A stretch of DNA of 64,000 nt from Parietaria judaica (lineage: Eukaryota; Streptophyta; Magnoliopsida; Rosales; Urticaceae): assembly GCA_954871525.1 (NCBI GenBank), contig OX940862.1, positions 13,970,501-14,034,500 of the forward strand, written 5' to 3'. The notes under the pieces were generated by a model, which was given only the letters and a program-made list of their open reading frames with translations, ran no database searches and was not told the origin of the DNA. Shown here piece by piece: positions 12,166-24,791 of this stretch (position 1 is its first letter; every line of letters begins with the position of its first letter). The translations under genes were made by a program, and so were the position numbers.

Positions 12166-13080
12166 CTATTCACTCTTCCAAGCATTCAATATCAGTGAAA
12201 ACCCGAGCCCGACCCCTTTCCCGTCTGAAAACCGCTGTGAAAACGACCATGGCACCGAGCTGGGATCTGCCGAGGTACCGCTCGCCCAGAGCTTCTCCGC
12301 TGAGAGGCACGTCTTGAACATGAACACCGCGCCGGATCCAATAGCGCCGCCACCGAAGAGCCAGCTGTGCACGTCCCAGAAGACCTCCACGGCGAGCCCA
12401 TCGACTAGGATCGTGTGGTTCCCCCGGAACTTCCACCGTAGCCGCTTCACCTGCATCAGATTCTTCCCGTCGACGCGGATCACCAGGCAGGGGTCGCTCA
12501 CCCCGACCGTGTCGCACTCTATCGCAAGGTCGTGGCTCGCCCCGTCGTGGCAGAACCGCGCACGGGTGGCAAAGACACGCTTCCCAAACACGTGCTCCTT
12601 CTTTGCCACGAAAATCGCATCGGAAGACCCCGCCGGGCTAGCGCCCGTCTTTTTCAGCGCTTCCTTCTGTAAATCCCCAAGGAGGAGAGCCATTTTCCGA
12701 TCCGCTACCACTCCGACAAAGTAATTCTCCGTCGGTTCAGGCCCGGTCCCGAATCTCGCGGCGGTGAGGTCCCAGTGGACGTCGATCTTGCACGAGTGAG
12801 CCTCCAAGCTCTTTGAGCCCCGCCGCTTCGAGAACAGCCACGGCTTGATGTCGACTTTGCAGAGGGACTGATTCGACGCGTCGTCAATCCCGACCGTGAG
12901 GCCTTGCCCCATCAGATTCTTGCTCCACGTGACCGTGATCAAGCTCGGCCTCCCCCGGAGCCGGCATTGGTAGACGCACGTGACCAAATTCTGCGCGTTC
13001 CTAGACCCGCTCGACGACGAGGACGACGAATCGGCGACCTGGACGCCGTTCTCGCCGAAGCAAGACGGGAAATCCCTCAT
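12166..13080 (-). CDS. DUF868 family protein, single exon, 304 aa
   Basis: A single uninterrupted frame starts MRDFPSCFGENGVQ and ends LILNAWKSE. Family hallmarks appear in order: a serine-rich stretch (about residues 18-25), NLVTCVYQCRLRGRPSLITV (about 31-50), VHWDLTAARF (about 101-110), KKEHVFGKRVFATRARF (about 160-176) and LRWKFRGNHTILVDGLAVEV followed by FWDVHSWLF (about 218-246). These match the plant-specific DUF868 family, which lacks an established biochemical function. The family is normally intronless and about 280-330 residues, so this looks complete. The first ATG fits the conserved N-terminus. It lies about 5.8 kb upstream of and divergent from ZDS, as the DUF868 gene next to ZDS does in Arabidopsis. 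A paralogue on the same strand is at 32282-33274. Confidence 0.92.
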   Translation of the reverse strand: MRDFPSCFGENGVQVADSSSSSSSGSRNAQNLVTCVYQCRLRGRPSLITVTWSKNLMGQGLTVGIDDASNQSLCKVDIKPWLFSKRRGSKSLEAHSCKIDVHWDLTAARFGTGPEPTENYFVGVVADRKMALLLGDLQKEALKKTGASPAGSSDAIFVAKKEHVFGKRVFATRARFCHDGASHDLAIECDTVGVSDPCLVIRVDGKNLMQVKRLRWKFRGNHTILVDGLAVEVFWDVHSWLFGGGAIGSGAVFMFKTCLSAEKLWASGTSADPSSVPWSFSQRFSDGKGVGLGFSLILNAWKSE

Positions 13081-13572
13081 TCTCCCCTCGAAATCTCTTC
13101 GGAACGAACAAAAAAACCCGACTCAGTGAGGAATTTCGCCGAACAACTGACGAGCAGCTCAAACCAGATTCAATTCTCTCTCAAGACGAACGTGTTCTCG
13201 GTGAATGGCGGCGATATTATTACCTCAATTTACCAGAAACCCATCTCGGAAAAGGTCCATGGAAGCGCAGAATCGCAATCTGGAGAAGCTTCGTGGATGG
13301 AATCGATCTGGGTCAGGGAGAGGAGGGCTTGAACAGTGAAGCATTGGAGCGAAGAAACCCAGTGATAATCCTGAGAGAGAGCACAAATGGGCACATCAGA
13401 TTGAGAGATGAGGGGACAAAATTGAGGAATGTAGTTCGCAAATACAATAAATCGCAGAGAGAGAAGAGGACAAAAAGTAGACTTGCTTCACTATCAACCA
13501 TACCCCTAAAATAATTCAAAAATAATAAATAATAAATAAATGAATCGAAAGATAATAGAGGAAAGAACAGTG

Positions 13573-13611
<39 letters not shown>

Positions 13612-14035
13612 TTAAAAAAGCGAAAATACCTCAAGATGGTGACAGCTATGGAAACCAAAAAAAAGCTTAAATAAGAAACAGAGAATTCCTGGAAAAGGGC
13701 ACTGAGCAAAAGTGAAGCTTACGAAGAGTTTGCAGAGCCATTTGGAGCGGCCATTGATGAGTTCGTGGAGTTAATGAAGGCGTAACTGCATGGAGTCTCC
13801 TTCTTCTTCTTCCTCCTTTATTGCTTCTTAAATTTGCATGCATTTAAAAGGGTAGTCCGTAGTCGAATGAGACATCGGAAGAGAAGCACAAACGGTTTTG
13901 GGGAAGTGGGCCCTCTCTCTCTCTCTCTCTGTAACCTGCAAGCACGATAGCTAAAAGTCTAATAGAGTCTTTTATGTCATTTTTTATTTTAAAAAGAAAA
14001 TAGATTCATGCACATGAATGAAGAGGAGAAGCTTA
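13081..14035. other. 5' leader and promoter side of DUF868 gene 1
   Basis: This covers the minus-strand upstream region. It holds a long GA/CT microsatellite (13578-13607) and a second CT run at 13912-13930. A GGTATTTTCG donor-like site on the minus strand near 13629 suggests a possible intron in the 5' UTR, not proven. Plus-strand frames at 12904-13514 are shadows of the leader. Confidence 0.45.
13578..13607. repeat. (GA)n microsatellite, DUF868 gene 1 leader
   Basis: About 15 GA units read on the plus strand, CT on the transcribed strand. It lies roughly 500 bp upstream of the DUF868 ATG, where CT tracts are common in plant core promoters and leaders. Confidence 0.9.
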
Positions 14036-14044
14036 TAAATTTTA

Positions 14045-14512
14045 GGGTTAATGACGGCAAAAATATCCAAAGTTTGGTCAAAGAACCATTCGTGTATTCA
14101 AAGTTTAAAAATGACGGCAAAAATATCCAAAGTCACATTTGGGGAGTTGACCACTTCATTCTTGTAACGCCATTAACTTACCCAATAACTCTGGCCACGT
14201 GGAAAAACCTGTTTCTTAAGTGTAATCATTAGAGGTTCAATTAGTTGTATTAATTAGTATTACTTAGGGGTTTAATTTGTTGTTTTCTCGTAAACGAGGT
14301 TGATGTGGGCTTGTCAACATGGAAAAAATTATTCTGTCGGCAACCCACGTTTGTCCGCCTGGTAAGAGTTAACATGTAAATTAACGGTGTTACGAGATTG
14401 GAGTGGTCAACTCCCCAAATATAACTTTGTGTATTTTTACCACTATTTTTAAACATTGGGTACTCGAGAGGTTCTTTGACCAAACTTTGGGTATTTTTGC
14501 CATCATTAACCC
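14045..14512. mobile_element. MULE-type foldback MITE, 468 bp
   Basis: The left end reads GGGTTAATGACGGCAAAAAT and the right end is the reverse complement of GGGTTAATGATGGCAAAAAT. The arms match over more than 100 bp, including TTTGGTCAAAGAACC and GGGGAGTTGACCAC. Flanks are TAAATTTTA (14036-14044) and TGAATTTTA (14513-14521), a 9-bp duplication with one mismatch. The phrase ATGACGGCAAAAATATCC occurs twice in the left arm, so the left end was internally duplicated. Confidence 0.85.
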
Positions 14513-14521
14513 TGAATTTTA

Positions 14522-17500
14522 GTACGATTTTGGTTGAATTATGTCAAATGCGATCAAGAGCGTGCAAGACTCAATTAATTATGCTTATTCGTTACAGTTA
14601 TTTTTGTATTTTGTCTTTAATGTCAAGATCACTCAAATGAAAACCAGATAAAAATTAATTAATACAATTACTAAATGAGTGGGATATGTTTAATACGATC
14701 AATAAATTAAATGAGTCTCTATTGAAAAAAAAAAAAAAAAAAAACACGACATCATATATGAATTATGATCAACATATACACAGTTCATAGTTCATTGACA
14801 TCATATATGAACTTCATACACACACAATTAGCACAATTATGAGTGAGTCGTAAAGGTCATTGACACGGCACAATTAATAAACGAGCTATACATTTTTAAC
14901 ATGAGTAATAAATGGAGAAAATACAAGACATGGAGAAAAGACAATTAATTGTAGCTCCAATTTATTTAAGGGATTTTAACGGTAAATGTATCTACATTAC
15001 AATCAATTCGCCAACGGCTATCTATTTTTTATAGTGAAAAAAGTACTTAAGTTTAGTGTAAAATAATAAATCCGTCTAATTTTCTGTTAAAATAAAGTAA
15101 TGGAACGTCCAATATTAATTACAAAAATATCAACGAAGGGAAGTGCGTAACATCTACACAAATTTACTTTACTTTTAATTATTTTGACCCCTTTCTATTA
15201 ATTTGTTTCAAAGAAATTGGATAAAATTTGATCAAGTTACTATTTTACCGAACTTTCAAAAATTTCATTACAAGTAAAAAAATTCCCATTGAAACAACAG
15301 CATGACTGAGAGTTAACTCGAGTACTTCTACCGCTATTATTATTTTATATAATATACATGTCCTTGAGACCGTGACTAGGAGTGACCCAAATTGTTGATT
15401 GACCACAACACGAAGTAGGCGCATTGGTGATCGCCTAACCCAAGTCGTTCTCATGCCAACCCATCATCACAAATTATGTCTTTCTCTCTCAAAAAATCTA
15501 GTGAATTAGTTAGAAGCAGAATGGTGTGTTGTCTCTTAATCCGTGATGATGAGTTGGTATTTTTTAATTTATTTTATTTTCTTGCTCGTTTTGATTTTTG
15601 ATTCCCAAGAGTGGTTGAGCAACAACGAAAATGCTTAATTATGTTGTCTTTTGAACCAATCGATATTCCATAATCTCAATAAACTAATTTCAATTAGTGC
15701 CAAAGACTTGGCGCGTGTAGCATAAGAAATCCCATAATCCCTTCTATTTTTTTTTTCTATAAAAAATAAGTAAACTAATCTTAAGGAATCTTCATGTTCG
15801 TTATGTTTTGTTTTTATATTTTTACTTTTTAAATTGTGTTCTTTATGTTTACTTTAATATAAAGTGTTTTAAAAAATTATTTTCAATTATTATTTACATA
15901 ATTCGGCTAATTATGATTTATATAACAAATTTATCTTGAATAGTTATTAGGATATATTTTTTAATTTCTTTATGTAGTGAACACATTTTTTTTAAGAGAT
16001 TAAACCTCTTTGCTATGTTACCGCGTAATGTCAACCATGCGTCGAGCATGAACTATGTTCTAAGCGCCTTTACATGTGTCAACATAGGCGATTAACAAGA
16101 ACCAACTTTGTGCAATAGTCCCTTGTCAATACAAGAGATTATTAAAATCGGACCGGCCATATCTAAGAGACTGAGACACATCGCTTAAATTTACGATTCT
16201 AGAATCTCTCAAATGACAATTCTCAAACTACTTAACATCAACTATTGGATTATAAAAGTTGTTAAGCCGATTAAATCATATAAGATTTCACGTGTTCCAC
16301 TATTTGTTTGACTCTAATCTCTTAATATTAACTCGTACTATTGATTGACGATAAATTAACTTAACCCAATTATATAAAATGTTTTTATATTAAGATTAAA
16401 GTTTGATGAGCAAGATACTTAAAATTTAGTACACAAAGTATATTAGTTAAGTAAAGAAAAAATAAACTTCTACAGATTACTAAGATTTTTTTTTATTTTT
16501 TTTAATAGCAAATAATGAAAACACTTCCTTTCATGATAAAGAAAAATGTTATTCCCATCAACCGAGAGAGTTTGATACACGCGCCTATATGCGAGTGAGA
16601 TGAAAAGAAGCACGATACTCAAAGACGGGCCAAAAAATACAAGCGTTGCTTTGTTTAATGAGTACTTTAGGGTGAGAGGAGACGTGGTGTTCATGTGCAC
16701 TTGTTCTTCATCGTCGGTCACAGCCCAAACCTTGGCCCACTCAGCCTTCATGGGCCTGCAAATACCCAAATTTATTTATCCCTTCCTTTTGTTTTGTTTT
16801 GTTTTTCTTCAAAGATTTTGATGTTTAATTATTGTTATTACCTTTTTGTTGAAAATTATTCAAAAATACCACGCTGAAATGTAGACTTCCTCATGTAATA
16901 TACTCTATGGAAGGATGTCATTTTATTGTCGTTATCAAAAGTGTTGAAAAGTGAGAAAGGTAGTAACAGATAAAAAAAAAGTGATAAGTTATGTTATGGG
17001 CTATTTAAGTATAATAATCAAAGGTAGGTTAAGAAAGCTACTATAAATCCAAAACTAGAGCATCTTTAGCCTTTTTGACCAAATGAAAGAAAAAAGTTGG
17101 TTTAAAATGTTGTATTTTCCAATCACAAACGAACACTTCACAGTTCATACATAGTGTGTACCGTTATAGTCACAATATTTGTAATTTGAGGCCCATGAAA
17201 GGCCCATTTCATGCTACGCATATTAATGTAAGAAAACAAAAACATTGTAATATACTCGAAAAATGTATTTCTGTAATTTCTTGAATGATTTTCAAGTTGG
17301 TCGTCGTACTTTGCAACTTGACTATTACATTTTGTATGCTCAAAAATGTAATCTGTTATGACTATTATATACTCAAAAAACAGCGTTTGTTGTCGTTGAG
17401 TCATTTATTTTAGTAAAAACAAAATTCACGAAATTTTTGTTAGCCGATAAATTTTGAAGAGAACATTTCAAGTATCGATAATTGGTATAATTTATCTAAT

Positions 17501-18860
17501 TTAGTATGATCTATATTCTATAATATATCACTATACATTTATGTCACAAAAAAGATAAAAATAAAAACATTTTTCGTAATTGTGACATTAAAAATGAAGA
17601 GCACTAATGACCGCCCAATTTCATTCCACTCTTCTTAGAACGTCGATTAGCATTAAACTCGGTGGATAAGACTAATCCCACTCTCAAATCTCAATGGCGC
17701 AAAATATATAAGTGGAGCAATTTGCATTGATGATTTTTTTATGTTGGTCTAATTTATCCTTTGAACTTAATTTTTAACACCAATATACTTCTATGTTGTA
17801 AGAACGACAAATAATTTTCACTTTGCTAATAATAATAAGTCTTAACTTGTTTTTTAAAGCTATTTTTATATTTTGTTTAATTCAACTTATAAGACTTTCA
17901 TCTCTCTAGACTTTTGTTAATAACTAAATTCATTGATTGGTTCTTCGAGACTTCATATTCTGCTATAATAATTTTATTTGGTAAGTAAATAACAAAAATA
18001 GTTACGAAGAAGTGTTCTGTTGCACACTTGTAAAAGTTTTTCATCAGTTTTAAATAAAATATTCTATCTTTTCTAAAGGACATCAGAGGTTATTTTGTAT
18101 TTTATTTCTTTACGTTGTCCATAATTTTTTCTAAAATGCATATGTAAGTCTTTCTTAACAATCAAATAGTCATAAAAATACAAAACCAAGAAAGCCAAAA
18201 TTTATAAAATCAAAGGCTATACAAATTAGGAACTTCTGTAAAATAGTATTTTCATTCAATCCGGACTCAAACTTACGTTACTATACCATTTATCGATAAA
18301 TTATTTTGCCCTCACAATATTAATTTATAAAAGTTTTACTGTAAATATAAAAATACAAAAAAAACTGTAATAAATTGTTACTAACTAAATTAAAATGCTA
18401 GTAAGTTAAAACAAAAGTCTTACACGAGGTATAGAGCTAAAAAAATAAACTTTAGATTTTGCAATTTTTTTTGATGAGAGGACTGTATATAAATAAAAAT
18501 ATAAAGTTAAGAGAATGATAATCTTACAAAATAAAAGTTACAAGTAAAGGGTGTGAAATATAAAATATAAAATAAAGGACTTCCATTAGAATTAGTGTCA
18601 ATAACTAAATAAACTTCCATAACATAATATATGTGAGTCAAATTGGCATAATATCCATTCCTCCAAAGCAATCCAAAACGGTCGCTCATGAGAGACACAC
18701 GCACTTATACATACATACTCTTGTTTAATCCCAACATTCCAATTACCTGACAAATTCCTCATCCCAGCATCTTCTCCGCCTCAGATACCCTCTCTCTCTC
18801 TCTCTCTCTCTTCAGACAGTGACTACGTGTGTTCTGAAGAGCGTTTACTTTCACTTGCCT
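14522..18860. other. Spacer and upstream region of ZDS
   Basis: AT-rich DNA with a poly-A tract near 14725-14743. Frames such as 16470-16769 (minus) show no similarity I recognise. The last few hundred bases before 18861 are the ZDS promoter and leader. I see no RNA gene or clear transposon end. Confidence 0.45.
18791..18810. repeat. (TC)10 microsatellite in the ZDS 5' leader
   Basis: A run of TC units about 50 bp upstream of the ZDS start codon. CT-rich leaders are frequent in plant genes; whether it affects expression is unknown. Confidence 0.9.
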
Positions 18861-21800
18861 ATGGCTTCCTGGGTTCTCTCGCCGGCGGCTTCGGTCACCG
18901 GAAACCGGGTCGAAGGCCTTCTGCACTGCTCTCGTTCGCCCACAACTCCCCGCCCTTTCTCGGTTCGGTGCTCGCTGGACTCCAACGTTTCCGACATGAG
19001 TGTCAACGGTAATCCCGAGCTCCCATTTCTCCTCTCTGCTTTCTGGGTATCTTCAATTTCAATGAATTCGATGATAGAGTTGATCGGCTCAATGTATAGT
19101 GGAATTATATTAAATTTTTTATATTAAATTATAGTCTGATTTTCAATGAAATTATACGTGAATTCTCCATGTTCTGCGATGATAGCAGAAAACCCCCTGT
19201 GTTTGAACAGTTTCAGTTAAACAAGGAGTTCAAAGATTGAATCTTTTTTAATCTGATGCTTCAAAACTGATTGTTTCAGCTCCAAAGGGCTTGTTTCCAC
19301 CGGAACCCGTACACTATCGAGGCCCGAAGCTGAAGGTTGCTATCATCGGCGCTGGCCTCGCTGGCATGTCCACCGCGGTCGAGCTTTTGGATCAGGGTCA
19401 TGAGGTATATATGTATGTATTTTCTTGTGTTACATTTGAAACATTTGCTTTTGTGCTTGCTGTACGAACTCGGGTTCCGATCAAATCATGGTGATATTTT
19501 CCAAATTACCGGTTTTGCAAGTTTGATGCAGTGGTCTGCAAGCTTATTTAATTTGATTAACATATTAGATCATGTGAAATTAGTACTATAAATTATAATG
19601 CTAATGCTCGTTTCATCAGGTGGATATATACGAGTCGAGACAGTTTATTGGGGGAAAAGTGGGATCTTTCGTTGATCGAAAGGGAAACCACGTAGAGATG
19701 GGACTGCACGTTTTCTTCGGCTGCTACAACAATCTTTTCCGATTGCTGAAAAAGGTTAGGGTTTCATCTATATATTTCGTTGTGATGTTCACAATTTTGT
19801 TAGTTTCTTTAACACATGCTTTGGATCTTAACTTAAACCAGGTTGGTGCTAGTGATAATTTGCTCGTAAAGGATCATACTCACACGTTTGTTAACAAAGG
19901 AGGTCAAATAGGCGGTACGGTCTAATACACAGGTGTAATTTTACATATATTGACACCTTAAATTTATCTCTGTTTCCATTAATTTCCTCACCCTTCATTG
20001 ATTGTGCAGAACTTGATTTCCGGTTTCTAGTTGGAGCACCTCTCCATGGCATTCGTGCGTTTTTAACAACGAATCAGCTAAATGTATATATCGTATTCGT
20101 CTTGATCAATCATAATTATAGAGCAAGGAAAAGTATGGTATCTTCTTGAAGATAAAAGCTTTATTGGAGTTGCTTCTGACATGGTTTCTTTTTAATGTTT
20201 TTTTTTGTAACAGCCATATGATAAAGCCCGAAACGCGTTGGCCTTGGCCCTAAGTCCGGTTGTTAGGGCTCTTGTTGACCCAGACGGAGCCATGGTGGAC
20301 ATTCGAAATTTGGATAACGTAAGACTTCGGTTCTCTTGGTTCTCTGGTAGATTGCTTGGTGTGGATTTAACTTCTTTATTAGAAAAAGTTATATAAAAAA
20401 CTGGTTACCGAAAAAACAGGTTTCTACCTCATAAACCAGTGATCATAGTAATAATAACCCGGCTGGATACGGGTTTCAATATTTTTAGACATACTTTTAA
20501 TTTTTATCTTTTCTAATTTTGTTTTTCTCTTACCTTGTTTTTATAAATGGATTTGTTTCAGATTTCAATTTCAATCCTTATAGTGTATCTCGTCACGTAC
20601 AGGTTAGCTTTTCGGACTGGTTCATGTCGAAAGGTGGCACACGAATGAGTATACAAAGAATGTGGGACCCGGTTGCATATGCGCTTGGATTTATCGACTG
20701 TGATAACATCAGTGCTCGTTGCATGCTTACTATATTCTCGTTGTTCGCCACTAAAACCGAGGCTTCTTTATTGCGTATGCTTAAAGGATCTCCAGATGTT
20801 TATCTTAGTGGTCCGATAAAAAAATATATTACCGATAGAGGGGGCAGGTAAGTAAAATAACTAGTTTCATTATTGGTCTTGTTTCATATTTTTCAGTCAT
20901 TGCTTATTCGTAAAGAACTCATCACACCATATCATCTTCTACTAGGAAAGATTTTATAGACGAATGCTAGAATTATGACGCACTTATAAATAGACACAAG
21001 GGTACTTTGGGAATGTCACCTTTTGTTTACGTCATTTGTCTTCGTGTTTAAGGGTATATATTTTGATAGGATTGTGGGATCTTTTATAACTTATAAGCAG
21101 TGACTCCCATTAGGCCGAGTTATGAACTGTTCTCCTTCGCCTTGCTTCACAAGTAAACATGATTTGTGTTGTTGGTTGATTTTAAAGAGTGTTCAGGAAT
21201 CTCCAGTTCCTGTTGGGCGATATTTCCTGTTGGTTTACTTCGGTTTCTATTGTAATTGTAATTGATTATTTTATTAGGATCTCGATAATTATAGACGTAG
21301 TAAAATATTGCAATTAACTATAGATATTCCAGAAAATTCTCATCAATTTTAGATATCCTTGTCAATTGTATAGGCATATAGAGACTTGTGATATTGTACA
21401 ATGAACAAGTAGAGTTATTAAATTCTTCTCTGTTTTTTTACAGGTTTCATCTTAGGTGGGGATGTAGAGAGGTTCTATATGACAAATTCGCCGATGGAGA
21501 GACATATGTAACGGGCTTAGCCATGTCGAGGGTATGATTTCTCATTGACTTGTTAGTTTTTTTTTGTTTTTTTTTTTATATATATTTATTGGGTCGTGCT
21601 CTAATGGCATTTTCCGTGACTTCATCAGACAACAAAACACCGAACCTCTGTTCATGTTTATGTATATGAATTTTCCAGCTTCATTTTCTCGGGGCAGTGC
21701 CTAAAATTTTAATGTTTTTTTCATTTCAGGCTACTAACAAAGAAATCGTCAAAGCTGATGCATACGTTGCAGGTTTGTAGCCTAGTCCGTTTTTTGTGTC

Positions 21801-23270
21801 GAAGAATGTTTCCCATATATTGTAATGTCTTTTACCGAAAAATTCGACAATGTCATATAGTACAAACCTGCATAAACAAGTAGATGTATTTTTGATGCAG
21901 CATAAAAATGTAGCCCGAAAAGTTGTAAGTAAACCAATCTATGTATAATTTGATGCAGCATGTGATGTTCCCGGAATTAAACGACTACTTCCAAAACAGT
22001 GGAGAGATTACCAATTTTTCGATAATATTTACGAGCTAGAAGGAGTTCCGGTTGTCACAGTGCAACTTAGGTACAATGGGTGGGTCACTGAAATGGAGGA
22101 TTTAGAACGGTCAAGGTGATCTCTCTCGATGCTACATTATTTTCCAAGAATTTGATCAATGATTTTATATTTATTTAATCTAATTTTTCTTCCTGTGCCG
22201 TTTCGATTGTAGGCAACTGAGACGAGCAGCGGGATTGGATAACCTTCTTTATACACCGGATGCGGATTTTTCGTGTTTTGCGGATTTAGCACTTGCTTCT
22301 CCGGAGGATTACTACATAGAGGGACAAGGCTCACTTCTCCAGTAAGAGATGTTTTCATAATGTCAAACTGGTGTTTACTTTGAATTTCAAGCTTTTCAAC
22401 TCATCAGTCATTTTGACACCAATTTGGTCTCAAATTCGGTACTTAGTTTAAAAGTTACTGAAAATTTACCGATAATCAAGAAACTAATCATAGAATTTGT
22501 TGTGAAACTAAAACCTTTCTTGGTGTTTAGAAGCTCAATGCTTTGCTTTTGTGTTCACTCGCTCACCGGCTTGTAATTATTCAGGTGTGTTCTAACACCC
22601 GGCGATCCTTACATGCCCTTAACCAACGACAAGATCATAGAAAAAGTGGCGAAACAGGTTATTTTCAAGCTAACAACGCATCTCCATTATGATTTACTCT
22701 TCATTTGAATGTTAATTTATTTATTAAATTTGTCCAGGTTCTTACTCTATTTCCATCAGCACAAGGGTTAGAAGTTCTCTGGTCTTCAGTAGTCAAAATT
22801 GGTCAATCTCTCTACCGAGAGGGCCCCGGTAAAGACCCGTTAAGACCCGACCAAAAGACACCCATTCGAAACTTCTTCCTTTCCGGCTCATACACTAAAC
22901 AGGTAAACCCTTCAAGATCTTACAGCAACTGCATTTGTAAGAAAACAAGATTTGAAAACCTAAAAGATTTGAAGTGTCATCAGGCTTTTGCTTTCAGCAA
23001 GTTTTTTGGGTGTCCGACACAAATGACCTTGGTGTATGTCCGATTTAGGTCACTGTTCCGGAATAGAGGAAACGACCCCTCCAATTACGAACGTATAAAT
23101 TATTTTACTGACATCTATGTATGTGTATATCTATGTATCAGGACTACATAGACAGTATGGAAGGCGCAACTTTGTCCGGCAGACAAACATCGGCGTACAT
23201 ATGCGACGCCGGAGAAGAGCTGGTGGCGCTGCGCAAGAAGCTGGCTGTCGACGAGCTCACTCTCGTTTAG
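18861..23270 (+). CDS. ZDS: Zeta-carotene desaturase, chloroplastic, 14 exons, 562 aa
   Basis: This carotenoid enzyme converts zeta-carotene through neurosporene to poly-cis-lycopene in plastids, using FAD and a quinone acceptor (family knowledge). Exons: 18861-19008, 19280-19404, 19620-19754, 19842-19914, 20010-20083, 20214-20318, 20603-20847, 21444-21531, 21730-21772, 21959-22115, 22213-22341, 22585-22657, 22738-22902 and 23142-23270. They total 1689 nt with phase kept at every junction. A Ser/Arg-rich N-terminus (about residues 1-45) fits a transit peptide. The FAD-binding GAGLAG (73-78) is followed by a new-exon VDIYESR. Later landmarks are [51 protein letters not shown] and, in the last exon, [20 protein letters not shown]. 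All catalytic-core segments are present and no break was seen. The stop follows LTLV. Confidence 0.97.
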
Positions 23271-23879
23271 AACAAACCCATGCATTTCATAATGATATCG
23301 GCAATATTAGATGGTTTAAGTAAATGGATTCTCTTTTGTATGTATTAACTTAATACCATTTCTAGTAGCAATACAAAGTCCCAGTTTCACAAATATTCTG
23401 CGGTATTAGCGGCTTAAATTTTATGCCGGTTACCGGTTTTAGAAACCAGTATTTTGGATGAAAAAAGAGAAAGCCATTAATTACGATCCCGACTTTGAGA
23501 ACCATGACCAGAGCCGGTCCTGGTTTTGACATTCATGTTTCTCATTTTAAAACCCGGTAGTTGATGGTTTAGAACCAAGTTAACACCGGTCTACCAACAA
23601 AGTTGATAAAATCATAAAATATTGATCCTTCACAAGTCTTGATTCTGCATCAGAATTGGTATCGGATTCTTAAAACCGGTAAAACTGAAATCAATCCAAA
23701 TTTTTGCTTGCAAAATACAGATTTCCGGTTCGAGTTGAACCCGCAAGCGTGCTTAATTATTAACACACATTTTATTGCTCAGAAAAGGGTACATTGCTTG
23801 CACATCACGCAACCATTCCGGGAAGAAAAAGAAGCGAAATCCAACCCTACCAATTCCACCCCGGATCTTAAAAAGCCTT
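23271..23879. other. Convergent 3' spacer between ZDS and the DRT102-like gene
   Basis: It contains the 3' UTRs of both converging genes. The stretch 23420-23700 repeats the motif ACCGGT or CCGGTT many times in imperfect phrases; I see no hairpin arms or target duplication that would make it a defined element. Confidence 0.45.
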
Positions 23880-24791
23880 TCATTTGGGTCCACTCTGGAG
23901 CTCCTCTGCAATGGCTTTCTCCGCCGTGTTAAAATCCTCGTCGAAGACGATGTCCCATTGGCCTTCCCACTTGATGAAGAACTCCGTGTCCTCGTGGTAC
24001 TTCACCCGGTGCACGTCCCCGGCCGGCGTGAACAGGTAATCCCCGACCGCCAAGTCGAACCTCTCCTTCTTGCTCAGGTTCCACACCGTCTTCTTCCCCT
24101 GCAACACCATCACATCGTGCCCGAACGTGTGGTGATGCGCCGGCTCCACGCTCCCGGCCGCGAACCGCACGATCGCCGACGTCGGCGTCTCCCGCAAAAT
24201 CTTCATCGACCCGCCGGGGATCATCTCGATCGGATTTAACACCCTGCTCTTCACCAAGCAGCAGATCGAGCACTCCGAGCTAGGGTCTTGAGAAACGATC
24301 TTGGGGATTTCCTTCATGGAGGTGTCGAGGAAGGTCTGGATCTCCTCCGGCCATGGCTTGGATCCCGAGGCTGGACACGGCGATTTGAAGGGAGTGTTGA
24401 GCCAGGTCTCGAGGATCTGGACGCCAGCGGCGGCGTCAGTGGAGAGGCCGGAGAGCGCGAGGACGTTGGAGTTGTTGATGGAGCGGGCGTCGGCGGCGTC
24501 GCCGGGCGAGAGGCACGTGGCGGCGGAGACGCCAGGGAACTTGTTGGCAGCGATGGCGACGCCGACGCCGGTGCCGCAGGCGACGAGTCCGCGGGTTTCC
24601 ACGGCGGGATCGGCGGCGGCGGAGACGCGGCGGGCGACCTCGGCGGCGGCGGAGTAATAGGAGTCGGTGCCGAGGTCGTCGACGGCGATGTTGAGGGAGC
24701 GGAGGTGGGCGACCATGGCGTCCTTGAGGTCGCTGCCGAAGGAGTCGGCTCCGGCGACGATCTTGATCGGAGGCGCGGCGGAATCGGCCAT
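23880..24791 (-). CDS. DRT102: DRT102-like protein: RpiB/LacA/LacB sugar-isomerase domain fused to a cupin, 303 aa
   Basis: A single exon starts MADSAAPPIKIVAGADSFGS. Residues about 9-150 match the RpiB/LacA/LacB sugar-phosphate isomerase fold: IVAGADSFGSDLK near the start, DLGTDSYYS, then the phosphate-loop-like ACGTGVGVAIAANKFPGV and the SINNSNVLALSG segment. Residues about 190-295 form a cupin: SVEPAHHHTFGHDVMVLQGK carries the metal-type HxH motif, followed by GDYLFTPAGDVHRVKYHEDT. The fused architecture and length match Arabidopsis DRT102, first isolated as a UV-damage tolerance cDNA; the real reaction is uncertain. It is convergent with ZDS, as in Arabidopsis. The coding sequence is very GC-rich compared with its surroundings, as in the other single-exon genes here, and produces long false frames on the other strand. 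Confidence 0.94.
   Translation of the reverse strand: MADSAAPPIKIVAGADSFGSDLKDAMVAHLRSLNIAVDDLGTDSYYSAAAEVARRVSAAADPAVETRGLVACGTGVGVAIAANKFPGVSAATCLSPGDAADARSINNSNVLALSGLSTDAAAGVQILETWLNTPFKSPCPASGSKPWPEEIQTFLDTSMKEIPKIVSQDPSSECSICCLVKSRVLNPIEMIPGGSMKILRETPTSAIVRFAAGSVEPAHHHTFGHDVMVLQGKKTVWNLSKKERFDLAVGDYLFTPAGDVHRVKYHEDTEFFIKWEGQWDIVFDEDFNTAEKAIAEELQSGPK

Noticed and set aside
16470..16769. 99-residue minus-strand frame
   Set aside because: No family similarity, and it ends in a low-complexity lysine/leucine tail from poly-T DNA.
23511..23530. CAGAGCCGGTCCTGG resembling a hAT terminus
   Set aside because: No partner end or 8-bp duplication; it falls in a stretch that repeats CCGGT by composition.
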